64,000 nucleotides of DNA from JAEINY01 sp942490535 (lineage in GTDB: Bacteria > Bacteroidota > Bacteroidia > Bacteroidales > Marinilabiliaceae), in NCBI GenBank assembly GCA_942490535.1, contig CALNXQ010000002.1, forward strand, positions 744,001-808,000. The letters are read 5' to 3'. Made by a program: the position numbers and the translations under genes. Under the pieces are notes generated by a model. It searched no databases and was not told where the DNA came from. It was given only the letters and a program-made list of their open reading frames with translations. Positions 17,737 to 27,082 of this stretch are shown here, one piece after another; the stretch's first letter is position 1, and every line of letters begins with the position of its first letter.

Positions 17737-18858
17737 CTATTTTACTTGTCTGATTTGTTTAAAACTAATATTCAACGTTTTCTCCAGATACCTCAATTGC
17801 TTCAATTCAGGAGACGTAACCAAACACAAGGAGACGCCTTCTTTTCCGGCTCGGGCAGTTCGCCCACTTCGGTGAGTATAATATTCATCTTTATCAGGCA
17901 ATTGATAATGGGCCACAAACGACAATCCTTCAATATCAATGCCCCTGGCGGCTAAATCAGTGGCTACAAGCACTTGCAGATTCCCCTTTTTAAAAACTCG
18001 CATCACTTTATCACGCTCCTTCTGTAACAAGTCCCCATGAATGGCATCTGCCGCCACATTCTTGGCGATTAATTGCTTGGCTACTTTTTGGGCAGCTACT
18101 TTCGTCTTGCAAAAAATCAATCCCCTATTTTCCTTCTGCGATTGCAACAATTGCAACAAGACATACAACTTGTCATTTTCTTCACATATAAGATATTGAT
18201 GCTCAATTTTTTTATTCACCACATTACGACCACTCACTTCGATGCGATGCGCTTTAGGTGATAAATGCTGATTGACGATTTGTTTTATACCATGGGGCAT
18301 GGTTGCTGAAAACAGCCATTTACTTTGGGCACTGGATAAGAAACCTAATATCTCATCTAACTCCTTTTTGAATCCCATGCTTAACATTTCATCTGCTTCA
18401 TCCAATATCACAGTTGTCACATGACTCAAGTCAACAGCCTTACGCTTCACCAGATCAATTAGTCTTCCAGGCGTGGCCACAACAATGTGAGTGGGTCTTT
18501 TTAAAGCATAGATTTGCTTATCAATGGGCGATCCACCATACACGGCCTCTGAGAATATTTTATCCGTGTATTTCGTAAACTTAAACAACTGCTTGGAAAT
18601 TTGTTGACCCAATTCACGGGTAGGACATAAAATAAGTCCCTGAACCACTTTCTTCTTAGCATCAATCCGATGAAGCAAAGGCAATCCATAGGCTGCTGTT
18701 TTACCTGTACCAGTCTGAGCCTGCCCCACCAAATCCGTATTCGTATTTAACAATACCTGAATCACTTCCTGTTGGATTTCCGTAGGTGTAATAATATTCA
18801 GCTCTTTCAATCCCTTCACAAAGCCTTTGCCTATTCCCAATTCTTCAAAATTCTTCAA
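17737..18858 (-). CDS. DEAD-box ATP-dependent RNA helicase, core-only
   Basis: 373 aa, essentially just the two RecA-like domains. Motifs seen are Q (PTEIQQEVIQVL), I (AQTGTGKT), Ia (CPTRELGQQ), Ib (ATPGRLIDL), II (DEADEML), III (SAT), V (ATDLAARGIDIEG) and VI (HRSGRTARAGK). It lacks the basic tail of its neighbour and ends soon after the last motif, so it may rely on partners for RNA targeting. It is clearly diverged from the downstream helicase, so this is not a recent duplication. A good promoter is present just upstream (18912-18883). Confidence 0.92.
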   Translation of the reverse strand: MKNFEELGIGKGFVKGLKELNIITPTEIQQEVIQVLLNTNTDLVGQAQTGTGKTAAYGLPLLHRIDAKKKVVQGLILCPTRELGQQISKQLFKFTKYTDKIFSEAVYGGSPIDKQIYALKRPTHIVVATPGRLIDLVKRKAVDLSHVTTVILDEADEMLSMGFKKELDEILGFLSSAQSKWLFSATMPHGIKQIVNQHLSPKAHRIEVSGRNVVNKKIEHQYLICEENDKLYVLLQLLQSQKENRGLIFCKTKVAAQKVAKQLIAKNVAADAIHGDLLQKERDKVMRVFKKGNLQVLVATDLAARGIDIEGLSFVAHYQLPDKDEYYTHRSGRTARAGKEGVSLCLVTSPELKQLRYLEKTLNISFKQIRQVK

Positions 18859-18882
18859 AACAGTTGTTTATTAAGTTCGTCG

Positions 18883-18912
18883 CAAAAGTAGATATAAAAT
18901 GCATGTAAACAA
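18883..18912 (-). promoter_or_regulatory. Promoter of the core-only DEAD-box helicase
   Basis: On the minus strand TTG (18912-18910), 19 bp, TACTTTTG (18890-18883) match the Bacteroidota promoter consensus. The start codon lies about 25 bp further on. Confidence 0.6.
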
Positions 18913-18982
18913 TAGAAAAGCCTCTGACAGCGATACTATTTCATTTCTAACCAGACAAGACGGAGGCTGAAAATTTAAACAC

Positions 18983-19013
18983 AAAAAAAGGAACAGTCAC
19001 TTGACTATTCCTT
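18983..19013 (-). terminator. Terminator of the first tRNA-Met
   Basis: AAGGAATAGT pairs with ACTGTTCCTT (one G-U pair) and is followed by seven T in the minus-strand sense, 6 bp past the tRNA end. Confidence 0.8.
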
Positions 19014-19018
19014 TTCCG

Positions 19019-19092
19019 TACCGAGAGGCGGGCTTGAACCGCCGACCTCAGGATTATGAATCCTGCGCTCTAACCAGCTGAGCTACCTCGGC
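19019..19092 (-). tRNA. tRNA-Met (CAU)
   Basis: A full cloverleaf of 74 nt. The acceptor GCCGAGG pairs with TCTCGGT with two G-U pairs. The anticodon stem CAGGA/TCCTG encloses loop TTCATAA, giving anticodon CAU, and the T-arm is GGCGG/CCGCC around TTCAAGC. The 3' CCA is not encoded. The G1-U72 pair with D-arm GCTC/GAGC suits an elongator tRNA more than an initiator. A CAU anticodon could also be the lysidine-modified Ile tRNA, which I cannot exclude by eye. Confidence 0.92.
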
Positions 19093-19215
19093 ATTAGTTT
19101 ATTTTTCAGAAAAACACCATTGTGCCTCTCCATTTTTGAAAATGCAATGTCAGTTAAATCGACGCTATTATCCAAATAAAAGCGCTCATAAAACCACATC
19201 TTCTAATACATTTCA

Positions 19216-19245
19216 AAAAAAAAGAACAGTCCTACAACTATTCCT
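19216..19245 (-). terminator. Terminator of the second tRNA-Met
   Basis: In the minus-strand sense GGAATAGT pairs with ACTGTTC over TGTAGG and is followed by a run of T. It is a diverged copy of the hairpin behind the other tRNA. Confidence 0.7.
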
Positions 19246-19252
19246 TAATTTG

Positions 19253-19326
19253 TACCGAGAGGCGGGCTTGAACCGCCGACCTCAGGATTATGAATCCTGC
19301 GCTCTAACCAGCTGAGCTACCTCGGC
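19253..19326 (-). tRNA. tRNA-Met (CAU), second identical copy
   Basis: Identical over all 74 positions to the copy at 19019-19092. The two lie 160 bp apart, each followed by a similar terminator, so the unit (tRNA plus terminator) has been duplicated in tandem. Between and upstream of them I see no other gene. Confidence 0.92.
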
Positions 19327-19588
19327 ATCAGTTTGCTTTTAAGAGGAACAGCTTTATGTTTCTCCTTTTTTGCGAGTGCAAATGTAAGAGAATTCCATGC
19401 TATTATCCAAACAAAACGAGTAAAAAATTCATCCTTTTTCTGACTGATTACGCAAACACACTTTTAACCAACCCTTTCCCATGTTAGCAATGTTTACCTT
19501 AAATATATGGAATTGAACCAGCGACATTTTTTATTTATGAAGGAATCAACTATATTGTAGCCGTATTACAATATTAAAACTATACAAC

Positions 19589-19978
19589 ATGTCTGTTCAA
19601 AAGGAAAAGTTTGAATTAGAATATATTATAAAAACCTCACCGTCCATTTTATTTACGCGACTGAGCTCACCCAGTGGATTATCGGAGTGGTTTGCCGACG
19701 ACGTCAACTTAAAGGGCAAGATTTTTTCTTTTGTTTGGGAGGGTTCTGAACAACAAGCCGAACAAGTTCTCAAAAAAGAAAATAAAGTCGTTCGCTATCA
19801 CTGGTTAGAAGATGGAGACGAAAAATATTACTTTGAATTTCGCATTAATGTGGATGACATGACCGGTGAGACAGCGCTTATCATCACCGACTTTGCTGAA
19901 GAAGACGAAAAAGAAGATGCGATTGAACTATGGAACCAGCAAATTGACGAGCTGATGCACGGCTTAGGTTCTGTTTAA
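19589..19978 (+). CDS. START-like domain (SRPBCC) protein
   Basis: 129 aa, a single small helix-grip domain common to Bacteroidota. Typical features are the opening strand KFELEYIIKTSPSILFTRL, the helix-loop SPSGLSEWFADDV shared with AHSA1/START-like proteins, then alternating strands and a C-terminal long helix (EDAIELWNQQIDELMHGLG). It is acidic and cytoplasmic. The family is thought to bind small hydrophobic ligands or proteins; no specific role is known. Monocistronic, with a terminator after it. Confidence 0.88.
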   Translation: MSVQKEKFELEYIIKTSPSILFTRLSSPSGLSEWFADDVNLKGKIFSFVWEGSEQQAEQVLKKENKVVRYHWLEDGDEKYYFEFRINVDDMTGETALIITDFAEEDEKEDAIELWNQQIDELMHGLGSV

Positions 19979-20001
19979 AAATCAATTAAAATAGTATAAG
20001 G

Positions 20002-20029
20002 ACACCCGGCTAATTACCGGGTGTTTTTC
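20002..20029 (+). terminator. Intrinsic terminator of the START-like gene
   Basis: ACACCCGG (20002-20009) pairs with CCGGGTGT (20017-20024), followed by five more T-rich bases. Confidence 0.85.
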
Positions 20030-20141
20030 ATTTATACAAATGCGTCCAGCCTCTTTCGGTTCTTCATATTCCCGGTCTGGTCTCTCATTACCGGCTAATT
20101 TTAACGTTTATTCACGCTATCGAAGGGGACATTGTCGGTTT

Positions 20142-20176
20142 TTTGATAGCTAATTCACCTGTTTAAATTAACTTTG
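20142..20176 (+). promoter_or_regulatory. Promoter of the LptF/LptG-type gene
   Basis: TTTG (20142-20145), 23 bp, then TAACTTTG (20169-20176), a perfect TAnnTTTG box with a rather long spacer. The leader to the start at 20292 would be about 110 nt; I see no recognisable riboswitch in it. Confidence 0.5.
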
Positions 20177-20291
20177 TGGCACTGGTGTCTAATAAATCAA
20201 TTCAATGATTGATTGGCGTTCACACCCAACATCCGCCTTCATTAAAGGAGGCCAATAGTTTAATCTGATAGCGATTATAGTTATAGGGCAA

Positions 20292-21830
20292 ATGAAGAAA
20301 TTACATTTATTTATATTAAAGAGTTACCTCGGCCCCCTGGCGATGACATTTTTCATCTCCTTATTCATTTTAGTGATGCAATTCCTCTGGCGCTACGTCG
20401 ATGACTTGGTAGGAAAAGGACTGGAGGTCACCGTTATTGCGGAGTTGATGTTTTATGCATCGGTACAGGTCATTCCCATGGCTTTACCCCTTGCCATCTT
20501 ATTAGCCTCTCTGATGACATTTGGCAACATGGGTGAAAATTACGAATTAACGGCCATCAAAGCCGCTGGTGTTTCTTTGCCCAAAGCTATGAAATCACTG
20601 ATTGCCGTAACACTCTTGACATCCGTTGCCGCCTTCTGGTTCACCAATAATGTATTGCCCATTGCTAATCTGAAGCTTTATTCGCTTCTATGGTCAGTTA
20701 AAACCGCCAAGCCAGAATTGGATATTAAGGAACAGATTTTCTATGATGGATTTGAAGATTTTCGAATAAAAATAAGTCATAAAGATCCGGAAACAAACTT
20801 GATGTACGATTTCATGATTTACGATCACCGTGATCGGTTAAATCGCAACAGTAATGTGACCATGGCCGATTCCGGGCGCATTCAGATCTCGGAAGATAAA
20901 AAAAACATGTTACTCACCCTGATGGATGGCGTGACCTATGAAGAAAATGTAGATCAAAAGAAAAAACGCTTGCGTGATGAGGATAAACAAAAATTCCGAA
21001 TTGATCGCTTCAAGAAGCAAACTATAATCGTTCCGATGCAGGGCTATGATTTTTCGCGGACCGATGAGAATCTCTTTTCGCAAAGTGATAAAATGAAAAA
21101 CCTGCAACAATTACTGCACGATGAAGATTCCTTACAGCAAGCCCGCAGTAGAATCATTGGCGATTTATCACGCCGAACAGAGAACTTCTTTTTCTTAAAA
21201 GGAAAATACGCCTATCGGTCCAGAACCAATCGCCCCATGCCGGAGGAGTTGGAAGAAATGGATCAAAAAGTCAAACAAGTAGACCCCATGGCCATTATTG
21301 ATTCCGTGCAAGCCATTAATACCGACAGTCTATTCCTTTCCCTGTCCAATGATAAAAAACAGATGAGCATTCAAAGCGCCTTGAGACAGGCGCGGGATAA
21401 TAAGAGCCTCATTGATGATCAATTGCGGTTTATAGGTAATGAAGATGAGAAAATCATTCGCCACAACATTGAGTTGCATCGTAAATTTACACTCTCGTTT
21501 GCCTGTTTAATATTCTTCTTTATCGGAGCGCCCTTAGGTGCCATTATCCGTAAAGGCGGACTGGGGATGCCGGTGGTTATTTCAATCTTGTTTTTCATCT
21601 TTTATTACATCATCGACACCATGGGATTGAAATTTGCGAAAGAAGGGGTGTGGCCGGTTTTTCAGGGCATCTGGTTATCCTCCGCCATATTGTTTCCTCT
21701 GGGAGTCTTCCTGACTTACAAAGCGGCATCTGATTCAGCACTGTTAAATGCAGATGCCTATATCATATTCTTTCGCAAGTTATTTAAGCGTGAAAAATAC
21801 GATCTGAAAAACAGACTTGATAAGGACTAA
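20292..21830 (+). CDS. LptF/LptG-family permease
   Basis: 512 aa. Three membrane helices at the N-terminus (first PLAMTFFISLFILVMQFLWRY, with the coupling segment around NYELTAIKAAGVSLPKAMK) and three at the C-terminus (from LSFACLIFFFIGAPLGAIIRKGGLG) flank a long periplasmic domain. This is the inner-membrane permease of the LptB2FG machine that pulls lipopolysaccharide out of the membrane. The periplasmic part is about 130 residues longer than in E. coli LptF, with a charged insert (about 240-370). Only one permease is present here; the partner, ATPase and LptC must be elsewhere. It precedes ribBA, which has its own promoter. Confidence 0.9.
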   Translation: MKKLHLFILKSYLGPLAMTFFISLFILVMQFLWRYVDDLVGKGLEVTVIAELMFYASVQVIPMALPLAILLASLMTFGNMGENYELTAIKAAGVSLPKAMKSLIAVTLLTSVAAFWFTNNVLPIANLKLYSLLWSVKTAKPELDIKEQIFYDGFEDFRIKISHKDPETNLMYDFMIYDHRDRLNRNSNVTMADSGRIQISEDKKNMLLTLMDGVTYEENVDQKKKRLRDEDKQKFRIDRFKKQTIIVPMQGYDFSRTDENLFSQSDKMKNLQQLLHDEDSLQQARSRIIGDLSRRTENFFFLKGKYAYRSRTNRPMPEELEEMDQKVKQVDPMAIIDSVQAINTDSLFLSLSNDKKQMSIQSALRQARDNKSLIDDQLRFIGNEDEKIIRHNIELHRKFTLSFACLIFFFIGAPLGAIIRKGGLGMPVVISILFFIFYYIIDTMGLKFAKEGVWPVFQGIWLSSAILFPLGVFLTYKAASDSALLNADAYIIFFRKLFKREKYDLKNRLDKD

Positions 21831-21867
21831 AATTAATAGTAACAGAAGTGAGACCTGAGACTTTTCA

Positions 21868-21897
21868 TTGCCCAGGCTTATAATTTAATTATTTTTG
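21868..21897 (+). promoter_or_regulatory. Promoter of ribBA
   Basis: TTG (21868-21870), 19 bp, TATTTTTG (21890-21897): an excellent Bacteroidota promoter. Only about 35 nt separate the expected start from the coding region, too short for an FMN riboswitch, and none is seen. Confidence 0.7.
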
Positions 21898-21937
21898 CAC
21901 GATCATTTCGGGAGAACCGAGTAAAAGATACAGACAC

Positions 21938-23182
21938 ATGTCAGAAGATCAAAAATTTCAATTAAACACAATAGATGAGGCGATTGTAGCCATTCAAAAT
22001 GGTGAATTGATAATTGTGGTGGATGATGAAGACCGCGAAAATGAAGGGGACTTTATTGCGGCAGCACAGTTGATGACTCCTGAGAAAGTGAACTTCATGG
22101 CCACGCATGGCAGGGGCTTAATATGCATCTCCATGACCGAGGAACGCTGTGCAGAACTGGAGCTGGAACTGATGGTGGGATCTAACACATCATCTCACGC
22201 CACACCCTTTACCATATCAGTAGATCTGTTGGGACATGGATGTACGACGGGAATCTCTGCATCAGATCGGTCAAAAACAATTTTGGCCTTGTGCAACCCG
22301 GAAACACAACCAGAAGACCTGGGACGTCCCGGACATATTTTCCCGCTTAAAGCCAAAGAACGCGGGGTCCTTCGTCGTGCCGGCCATACGGAAGCTGGTG
22401 TAGACTTAGCCAGATTGGCAGGCCTGGCGCCTGCCGGTGTTTTGGTGGAAATCATGAATGAAGATGGCTCCATGGCACGTTTGCCCCAATTGGTAAAAAT
22501 TGCTGAGAAATTTAATCTCAAAATTGTAACCATCAAAGATCTGATTGCCTATCGCCTGCAAAAAGAAAGTTTAATTGTAAAAGGTGTTGAAGTGAGCCTG
22601 CCTACAGCGCATGGCAACTTCCGTTTTACACCTTTCAAACAAAAATCGAATGGCGTAGAGCACATGGCCTTGATAAAAGGTGAATGGACGGAAGATGAAG
22701 ACATCTTGGTGCGCGTGCATTCATCCTGTGCTACCGGTGATATTTTTGGCTCTTTACGCTGCGAATGTGGCGAACAATTGCACAAAGCCATGGAAACCAT
22801 CGATGCGGAAGGCAAAGGAGTCATTGTCTATATGAACCAGGAGGGGCGTGGCATTGGTTTGATGAATAAAATCAAGGCCTACAAACTTCAGGAAGAAGGG
22901 ATGGATACCGTGGATGCCAACGTAGAACTAGGCTTTGATGCTGATGAACGCGACTATGGCGTAGGGGCTCAAATTCTCCGCGAACTGGGGGTTAAAAAAA
23001 TGCGCCTGATGACCAACAATCCTATTAAACGCATTGGACTGGAAGGCTACGGTCTGGAGATTATTGAAAACATCCCCATCGAAGTGGAACCCAATCCGCA
23101 CAACGAGTTTTATATGAAAACGAAACACGAGCGAATGGGTCACAACCTTGATTTTTTCAAGTACAACAATAAAAAGAAATAA
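21938..23182 (+). CDS. ribBA: Bifunctional 3,4-dihydroxy-2-butanone-4-phosphate synthase / GTP cyclohydrolase II
   Basis: 414 aa and two fused enzymes that feed both branches of riboflavin synthesis. The N-terminal half (about 1-208) is the butanone-phosphate synthase with [12 protein letters not shown] and [13 protein letters not shown], which bind ribulose 5-phosphate and Mg. The C-terminal half is GTP cyclohydrolase II with the zinc cysteines in [17 protein letters not shown], the [12 protein letters not shown] loop and the DANVELGF and [14 protein letters not shown] segments. Both active sites look intact. The start fits the first conserved residues. Its own promoter and a strong terminator make it monocistronic. 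Confidence 0.97.
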   Translation: MSEDQKFQLNTIDEAIVAIQNGELIIVVDDEDRENEGDFIAAAQLMTPEKVNFMATHGRGLICISMTEERCAELELELMVGSNTSSHATPFTISVDLLGHGCTTGISASDRSKTILALCNPETQPEDLGRPGHIFPLKAKERGVLRRAGHTEAGVDLARLAGLAPAGVLVEIMNEDGSMARLPQLVKIAEKFNLKIVTIKDLIAYRLQKESLIVKGVEVSLPTAHGNFRFTPFKQKSNGVEHMALIKGEWTEDEDILVRVHSSCATGDIFGSLRCECGEQLHKAMETIDAEGKGVIVYMNQEGRGIGLMNKIKAYKLQEEGMDTVDANVELGFDADERDYGVGAQILRELGVKKMRLMTNNPIKRIGLEGYGLEIIENIPIEVEPNPHNEFYMKTKHERMGHNLDFFKYNNKKK

Positions 23183-23186
23183 TACC

Positions 23187-23215
23187 AGGAGGCTGAAACG
23201 CCTCCTTTTTTTTTT
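23187..23215 (+). terminator. Intrinsic terminator of ribBA
   Basis: AGGAGGC (23187-23193) pairs with GCCTCCT (23200-23206), followed by nine further T. Confidence 0.92.
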
Positions 23216-23410
23216 ACCCCCGTCTAAACTTATTACCTAGCTTGCCTGTTAGAATCATAAGAACTGGTGGATGCCATTCCTTAATTCTGCGGTCATACTG
23301 GATTATGCGTTTTCGGATAGGGTGAAACAGGGTGTGATAGTTTTCCGGAACACATAAGGCTCCACCAGCTCTTTTCTTCAGTCACGGTATCAAACTCAAA
23401 TTTGAATCAC

Positions 23411-24283
23411 ATGAATCGCCTGGCCCTTCTTTTCATTACCCTACTTTTACCCCTTTTTAGTGAAGCACAGAAAGATCTGTTAGCTGATTTACAAGCAAAC
23501 GTTCCCCCTGAAAATGCGATCACCAGTTCCTTTATGAGTTCCCGCTTGGTGCTGGGACAAACCACCCGCCAAATGGGTAAAAACGAATTGCAGGTGAGAA
23601 TCTCCCACGTCTTTGGGCGGATTACATCGGGCTATCAGGAATTTTGGGGGATTGATAACATTGAAAACGTAGACATCGCCCTGGAATATGGGTTTTCAAA
23701 TAATTTTCAGATGGGCCTGGCCCGTTCCAGTGATTTTAACAAAACACTTCAGGCATCTTACAAAATAAACCTGCTTTCCCAACAGGCGGACAATACACCC
23801 TTTCTCAATCTGACCTATTTTGGAAGCCTGAATGTGTATACCCGAAAGTACGAAACGGATCGTGTTTTTAAGGATCGGCTGGAATACGTGCAACAGCTAC
23901 TGGCCTCGCACAAACTCAACAACACCTTCTCTTTTTTAGTGGCCCCGACCTATGTACACATCAACCAAACAGCCTCGGGCGATCACGGCAATGATTTGTT
24001 TTCAACCGGAGTTGGAATGAGTATTCGTCTCACTTCATCAATGCGCATTAATACGGAGTATTATTACACGTTTCCCACTTATTCCAGTGATGTCTGGTCG
24101 GCCGATCAAAATGCCTTGTCCTTTGGCCTGGATCTGGAAACCGGGGGACATGTGTTTCTAGTGTTCCTCTCCAATGCCAAACGCCTTCAAACAAGTGGTT
24201 TTATTCCCACCTGGAACAATGATCGCATCAGCAATGGCGACTTTCACATTGGATTCTCCATCATGCGTTCCTTTAATTTTTAA
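23411..24283 (+). CDS. DUF5777-family outer-membrane beta-barrel protein
   Basis: 290 aa from the ATG at 23411; a TTG at 23402 is in frame but the signal peptide (MNRLALLFITLLLPLFSEAQ) starts at the ATG. The mature part is a barrel of amphipathic strands ending in the aromatic SFNF. It opens with the segment LVLGQTTRQMGKNELQVRISHVFG, equivalent to the one in the DUF5777 gene at 37326. The next gene, 3 bp on, encodes a YceI protein. In other Bacteroidota DUF5777 barrels often sit beside cytochromes and YceI proteins; here the cytochromes are absent. The function is not established; a role in electron transfer or lipid/quinone handling is inference. Confidence 0.8.
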   Translation: MNRLALLFITLLLPLFSEAQKDLLADLQANVPPENAITSSFMSSRLVLGQTTRQMGKNELQVRISHVFGRITSGYQEFWGIDNIENVDIALEYGFSNNFQMGLARSSDFNKTLQASYKINLLSQQADNTPFLNLTYFGSLNVYTRKYETDRVFKDRLEYVQQLLASHKLNNTFSFLVAPTYVHINQTASGDHGNDLFSTGVGMSIRLTSSMRINTEYYYTFPTYSSDVWSADQNALSFGLDLETGGHVFLVFLSNAKRLQTSGFIPTWNNDRISNGDFHIGFSIMRSFNF

Positions 24284-24286
24284 GCC

Positions 24287-24862
24287 ATGGTAAAAGCAAC
24301 ATTCACCTCCCCAAAAGTAGTGGCCCTATTCGCTGCATACCTTATTCCTGTATTGCTGTTAGCGCAGCATCCAGAGCGTTACACTTGCGACGATGGCACC
24401 ATCTCTTTTTTCTCCACCACACCGCTCGAGGATATTTCGGCCAATAACCAAAAAGTCAAAAGCATACTGGACATTGAAAAAAAGACCCTGGCTTTTGTGG
24501 TTACAATGAAAGCCTTTGACTTTAAGAAATCACTGATGCAAGAGCATTTTAACGAAAAATATGTGGAGTCGGATACATATCCGCAGGCCACGTTCTCCGG
24601 ACAAATTACTTCGGCATTTAATCCGCTTCAATTCACCGAACAAGCGGTCACGGTTGAAGGCGAATTAACCCTTCATGGAATTACCAAATACATTACCGTG
24701 AATGGCCGGCTTCATCCACATCAGGAGCACATCACCGGACAGGCCGAATTCAAAGTAAAACTGGTCGATTACGATATTAAGATCCCCAAAATTGTGATCA
24801 AAAACATTGCCGAAGAAATCGCTGTTTCCGTGCATGTCACGTATCAGCCCCATGACAACTAA
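24287..24862 (+). CDS. YceI-family exported lipocalin-like protein
   Basis: 191 aa with an N-terminal signal sequence (KVVALFAAYLIPVLLLAQ, cleavage near 27). The mature protein has the YceI features: ISFFSTTPLEDISA, a SYPQATF-like segment (SDTYPQATFSGQI) and the ELTLHGITKYITVNG strand pair. YceI proteins form a barrel that binds isoprenoid or quinone-like lipids in the periplasm. It starts 3 bp after the DUF5777 gene, so the two surely work together, perhaps on a hydrophobic cofactor. Convergent with anmK, with only 6 bp between the stop codons. Confidence 0.9.
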   Translation: MVKATFTSPKVVALFAAYLIPVLLLAQHPERYTCDDGTISFFSTTPLEDISANNQKVKSILDIEKKTLAFVVTMKAFDFKKSLMQEHFNEKYVESDTYPQATFSGQITSAFNPLQFTEQAVTVEGELTLHGITKYITVNGRLHPHQEHITGQAEFKVKLVDYDIKIPKIVIKNIAEEIAVSVHVTYQPHDN

Positions 24863-24868
24863 CGTGCA

Positions 24869-25942
24869 CTACACCCAATGAATCACCCCGGAACTGCTGT
24901 CGCACCGGGCACCCGTTACGGAGGCCAAACAGTTGACTTCATGCTCCAGACGCAAGACGCCCAATAATGCGAAGACCAACGCTTCCTTAAAATCGATTAA
25001 TTGACGATCGGGAATGACCACTTCGCCTTTCAAGCGATCCGCAATGCGCTGCATCAGAAACTGATTATAAACACCTCCACCGGTAAATAAAAACGCACCC
25101 GCACCAATTACATTCAAATTGGCAGCTATCTGTGTGGCGAAATGCTCGTAACAGGTGCGAATGACATCCGGCAAGGGATATTTCTGATACGCCTCCAGGA
25201 GAGGCCAAAAAACAGCGTTTACCCATTCTTCACCCAATGATTTGGGAGCCGGTTGCTCATAATACGGCAGGTGATTCAAGCGCTCCAGTAAAGCAGCAAT
25301 GACTTGCCCCGATTGACCGATCCGGCCCGCCTCATCATAGGCCTTACCAAGTGACTGAACCAGGCGGTTCACCACAAAATTAACCGGTGAGATATCCCAG
25401 GCAACGCGCTTCCCTCCCTGATCGCACGACAGATTAGCAAATCCGCCCAGGTTAACACACGCCCGGTAGTCCGGAAACAGTAATTGATCGCCAATGGGAA
25501 CCAGCGGAGCCCCCTGCCCACCCAGCGTAATATCCAGGGTTCGAAAATCAGATGCCGTTGGCAGAGATGTACGGGCAGCAATCATTGCCCCATCCCCAAT
25601 TTGCAGCGACACTTTATTGTGGGGCTGATGAAAAACAGTATGCCCATGCGAGGCAATAAGATCCGGTTTCATCGTCTGTCCTTTCAAGAAAGCATTTACC
25701 TGCTGCCCCAGATAATCCCCATATTGACGGTGCAACTCAATCAAGGCATAGCCGCCAAGGGAAGGAGCCGATTGCAATCGACGCAACCACCTTTCATCAT
25801 AGGGGACCGTATCGGTTTGAAGCAGGTGGTAGGTCCAACGTCCACTATCATTTATCAGTTGACATAAAACCAGGTCCAAACCATCCAAAGAGGTCCCTGA
25901 CATCAACCCGACACAACAATAACTTTTCTTTATTTGTTTCAT
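24869..25942 (-). CDS. anmK: Anhydro-N-acetylmuramic acid kinase
   Basis: 357 aa. It phosphorylates 1,6-anhydro-MurNAc from recycled peptidoglycan to MurNAc-6-phosphate. The N-terminal GLMSGTSLDGLDLVLC is the ATP-binding P-loop of the family. Further markers are SHGHTVFHQP, IGDGAMIAARTSLPTASDFR, RACVNLGGFANLS and FTGGGVYNQFLM. Length is normal for the family. No MurQ etherase gene is near; recycling genes are often scattered in Bacteroidota. It is monocistronic, and the short divergent gap to the PyrD-like gene holds both promoters. Confidence 0.96.
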   Translation of the reverse strand: MKQIKKSYCCVGLMSGTSLDGLDLVLCQLINDSGRWTYHLLQTDTVPYDERWLRRLQSAPSLGGYALIELHRQYGDYLGQQVNAFLKGQTMKPDLIASHGHTVFHQPHNKVSLQIGDGAMIAARTSLPTASDFRTLDITLGGQGAPLVPIGDQLLFPDYRACVNLGGFANLSCDQGGKRVAWDISPVNFVVNRLVQSLGKAYDEAGRIGQSGQVIAALLERLNHLPYYEQPAPKSLGEEWVNAVFWPLLEAYQKYPLPDVIRTCYEHFATQIAANLNVIGAGAFLFTGGGVYNQFLMQRIADRLKGEVVIPDRQLIDFKEALVFALLGVLRLEHEVNCLASVTGARCDSSSGVIHWV

Positions 25943-26023
25943 ATGGACCTGCTATGTTAGCTTCGTTTAACGTGGCTTGAACCAGTAAACAATTATACCC
26001 TTTTATCAATAAAAAACAGAATT

Positions 26024-27016
26024 ATGCCTGACATTTCAACTACCTATTTAGGCCTTCCTTTGAAAAGCCCCATCATGGCCTCCAGTTCGGGTCTGACCAG
26101 TTCACTGGAAGAGATTAAAGCCATTGAAAAAGCCGGTGCCGGTGCTGTGGTGCTCAAATCCCTGTTTGAAGAAGAGATCATCACCGAGTTGGAACACGAG
26201 ATGAATAAGATGCACTCGGAGAATTACCTCTATCCGGAAACCATGGATTATTATGACAGCTATGATGTGCATGACTCCCTCTCGACCTATCTGAAACTAA
26301 TCACGGATTGTAAAAAAGAAGTGAGCATTCCCATTATTGCCAGTATCAACTGCATTACGCCCCACAATTGGCCGTATTTTGCCAAATCACTGCAAGATGC
26401 CGGTGCCGACGCCCTTGAACTAAACATTTTTGCCTTACCCTCCGATACCGATCGATCCGGGGCTGAACATGAACAACTCTATTTCGACATCATCAAAGCC
26501 GTAAGAGCAGAAGTAACTATCCCCGTGTCCATTAAAATCAGCCATTACTTTTCCAACCTGGCCAGCATGATCAAGCGCCTGTCGGAAACCGGTATTGACG
26601 GCATGGTGCTCTTCAACCGGTTCTACTCACCGGACATTGACATTGATCATCTGGAGGTGATTCCTACCAATATTTTCACCACAGAAAAGGATTATGTGAT
26701 GCCGCTGCGCTGGATTGCCATCTCATCCGGTCAGGTCCAATGCGACCTCTCTGCCACCACCGGTATTCATGATTCGAGAACCATTATTAAAATGCTATTG
26801 GCGGGTGCTAAATCGGTGCAATTAGCCAGTACCCTCTATAAAAACGGGGTGGAAAGCATTGAGCGCTACAACCACGAAATTGAAAAGTGGATGCATCTCA
26901 AAAACTTTGACACCATTGAACAGTTCAGAGGGATGTTGAGCCAATCCAATGCTACCAATCCGGCAGGTTATCTGCGGGTTCAGTTTATGAAGCAATTTAG
27001 TGAGTACAATCTTTAG
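26024..27016 (+). CDS. Dihydroorotate dehydrogenase-like protein
   Basis: 330 aa, a TIM-barrel flavoprotein of the PyrD superfamily. Visible are the opening TTYLGLPLKSPIMASSSGL, the substrate-site strand IPIIASINC, the ALELNIF segment and the FMN-phosphate region LAGAKSVQLASTLYKNG. It belongs to the branch usually annotated as dihydroorotate dehydrogenase-like, distinct from true PyrD, with the catalytic Cys/Ser loop not clear to me. The true substrate is therefore uncertain. Monocistronic with a very stable terminator. Confidence 0.85.
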   Translation: MPDISTTYLGLPLKSPIMASSSGLTSSLEEIKAIEKAGAGAVVLKSLFEEEIITELEHEMNKMHSENYLYPETMDYYDSYDVHDSLSTYLKLITDCKKEVSIPIIASINCITPHNWPYFAKSLQDAGADALELNIFALPSDTDRSGAEHEQLYFDIIKAVRAEVTIPVSIKISHYFSNLASMIKRLSETGIDGMVLFNRFYSPDIDIDHLEVIPTNIFTTEKDYVMPLRWIAISSGQVQCDLSATTGIHDSRTIIKMLLAGAKSVQLASTLYKNGVESIERYNHEIEKWMHLKNFDTIEQFRGMLSQSNATNPAGYLRVQFMKQFSEYNL

Positions 27017-27033
27017 TTAACACATTTATAAAC

Positions 27034-27066
27034 CCAAGGCTTCCCTACGGAAGCCTTGGCTATTTA
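27034..27066 (+). terminator. Intrinsic terminator of the PyrD-like gene
   Basis: An 11-bp perfect stem, CCAAGGCTTCC (27034-27044) with GGAAGCCTTGG (27049-27059), closes a CTAC loop and is followed by T-rich sequence. Confidence 0.85.
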
Positions 27067-27082
27067 TTCAGTATTGATTGGC

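Noticed and set aside
21898..21937. FMN riboswitch before ribBA
   Set aside because: Only about 35 nt of leader lie between the promoter and the start, with none of the conserved RFN elements.
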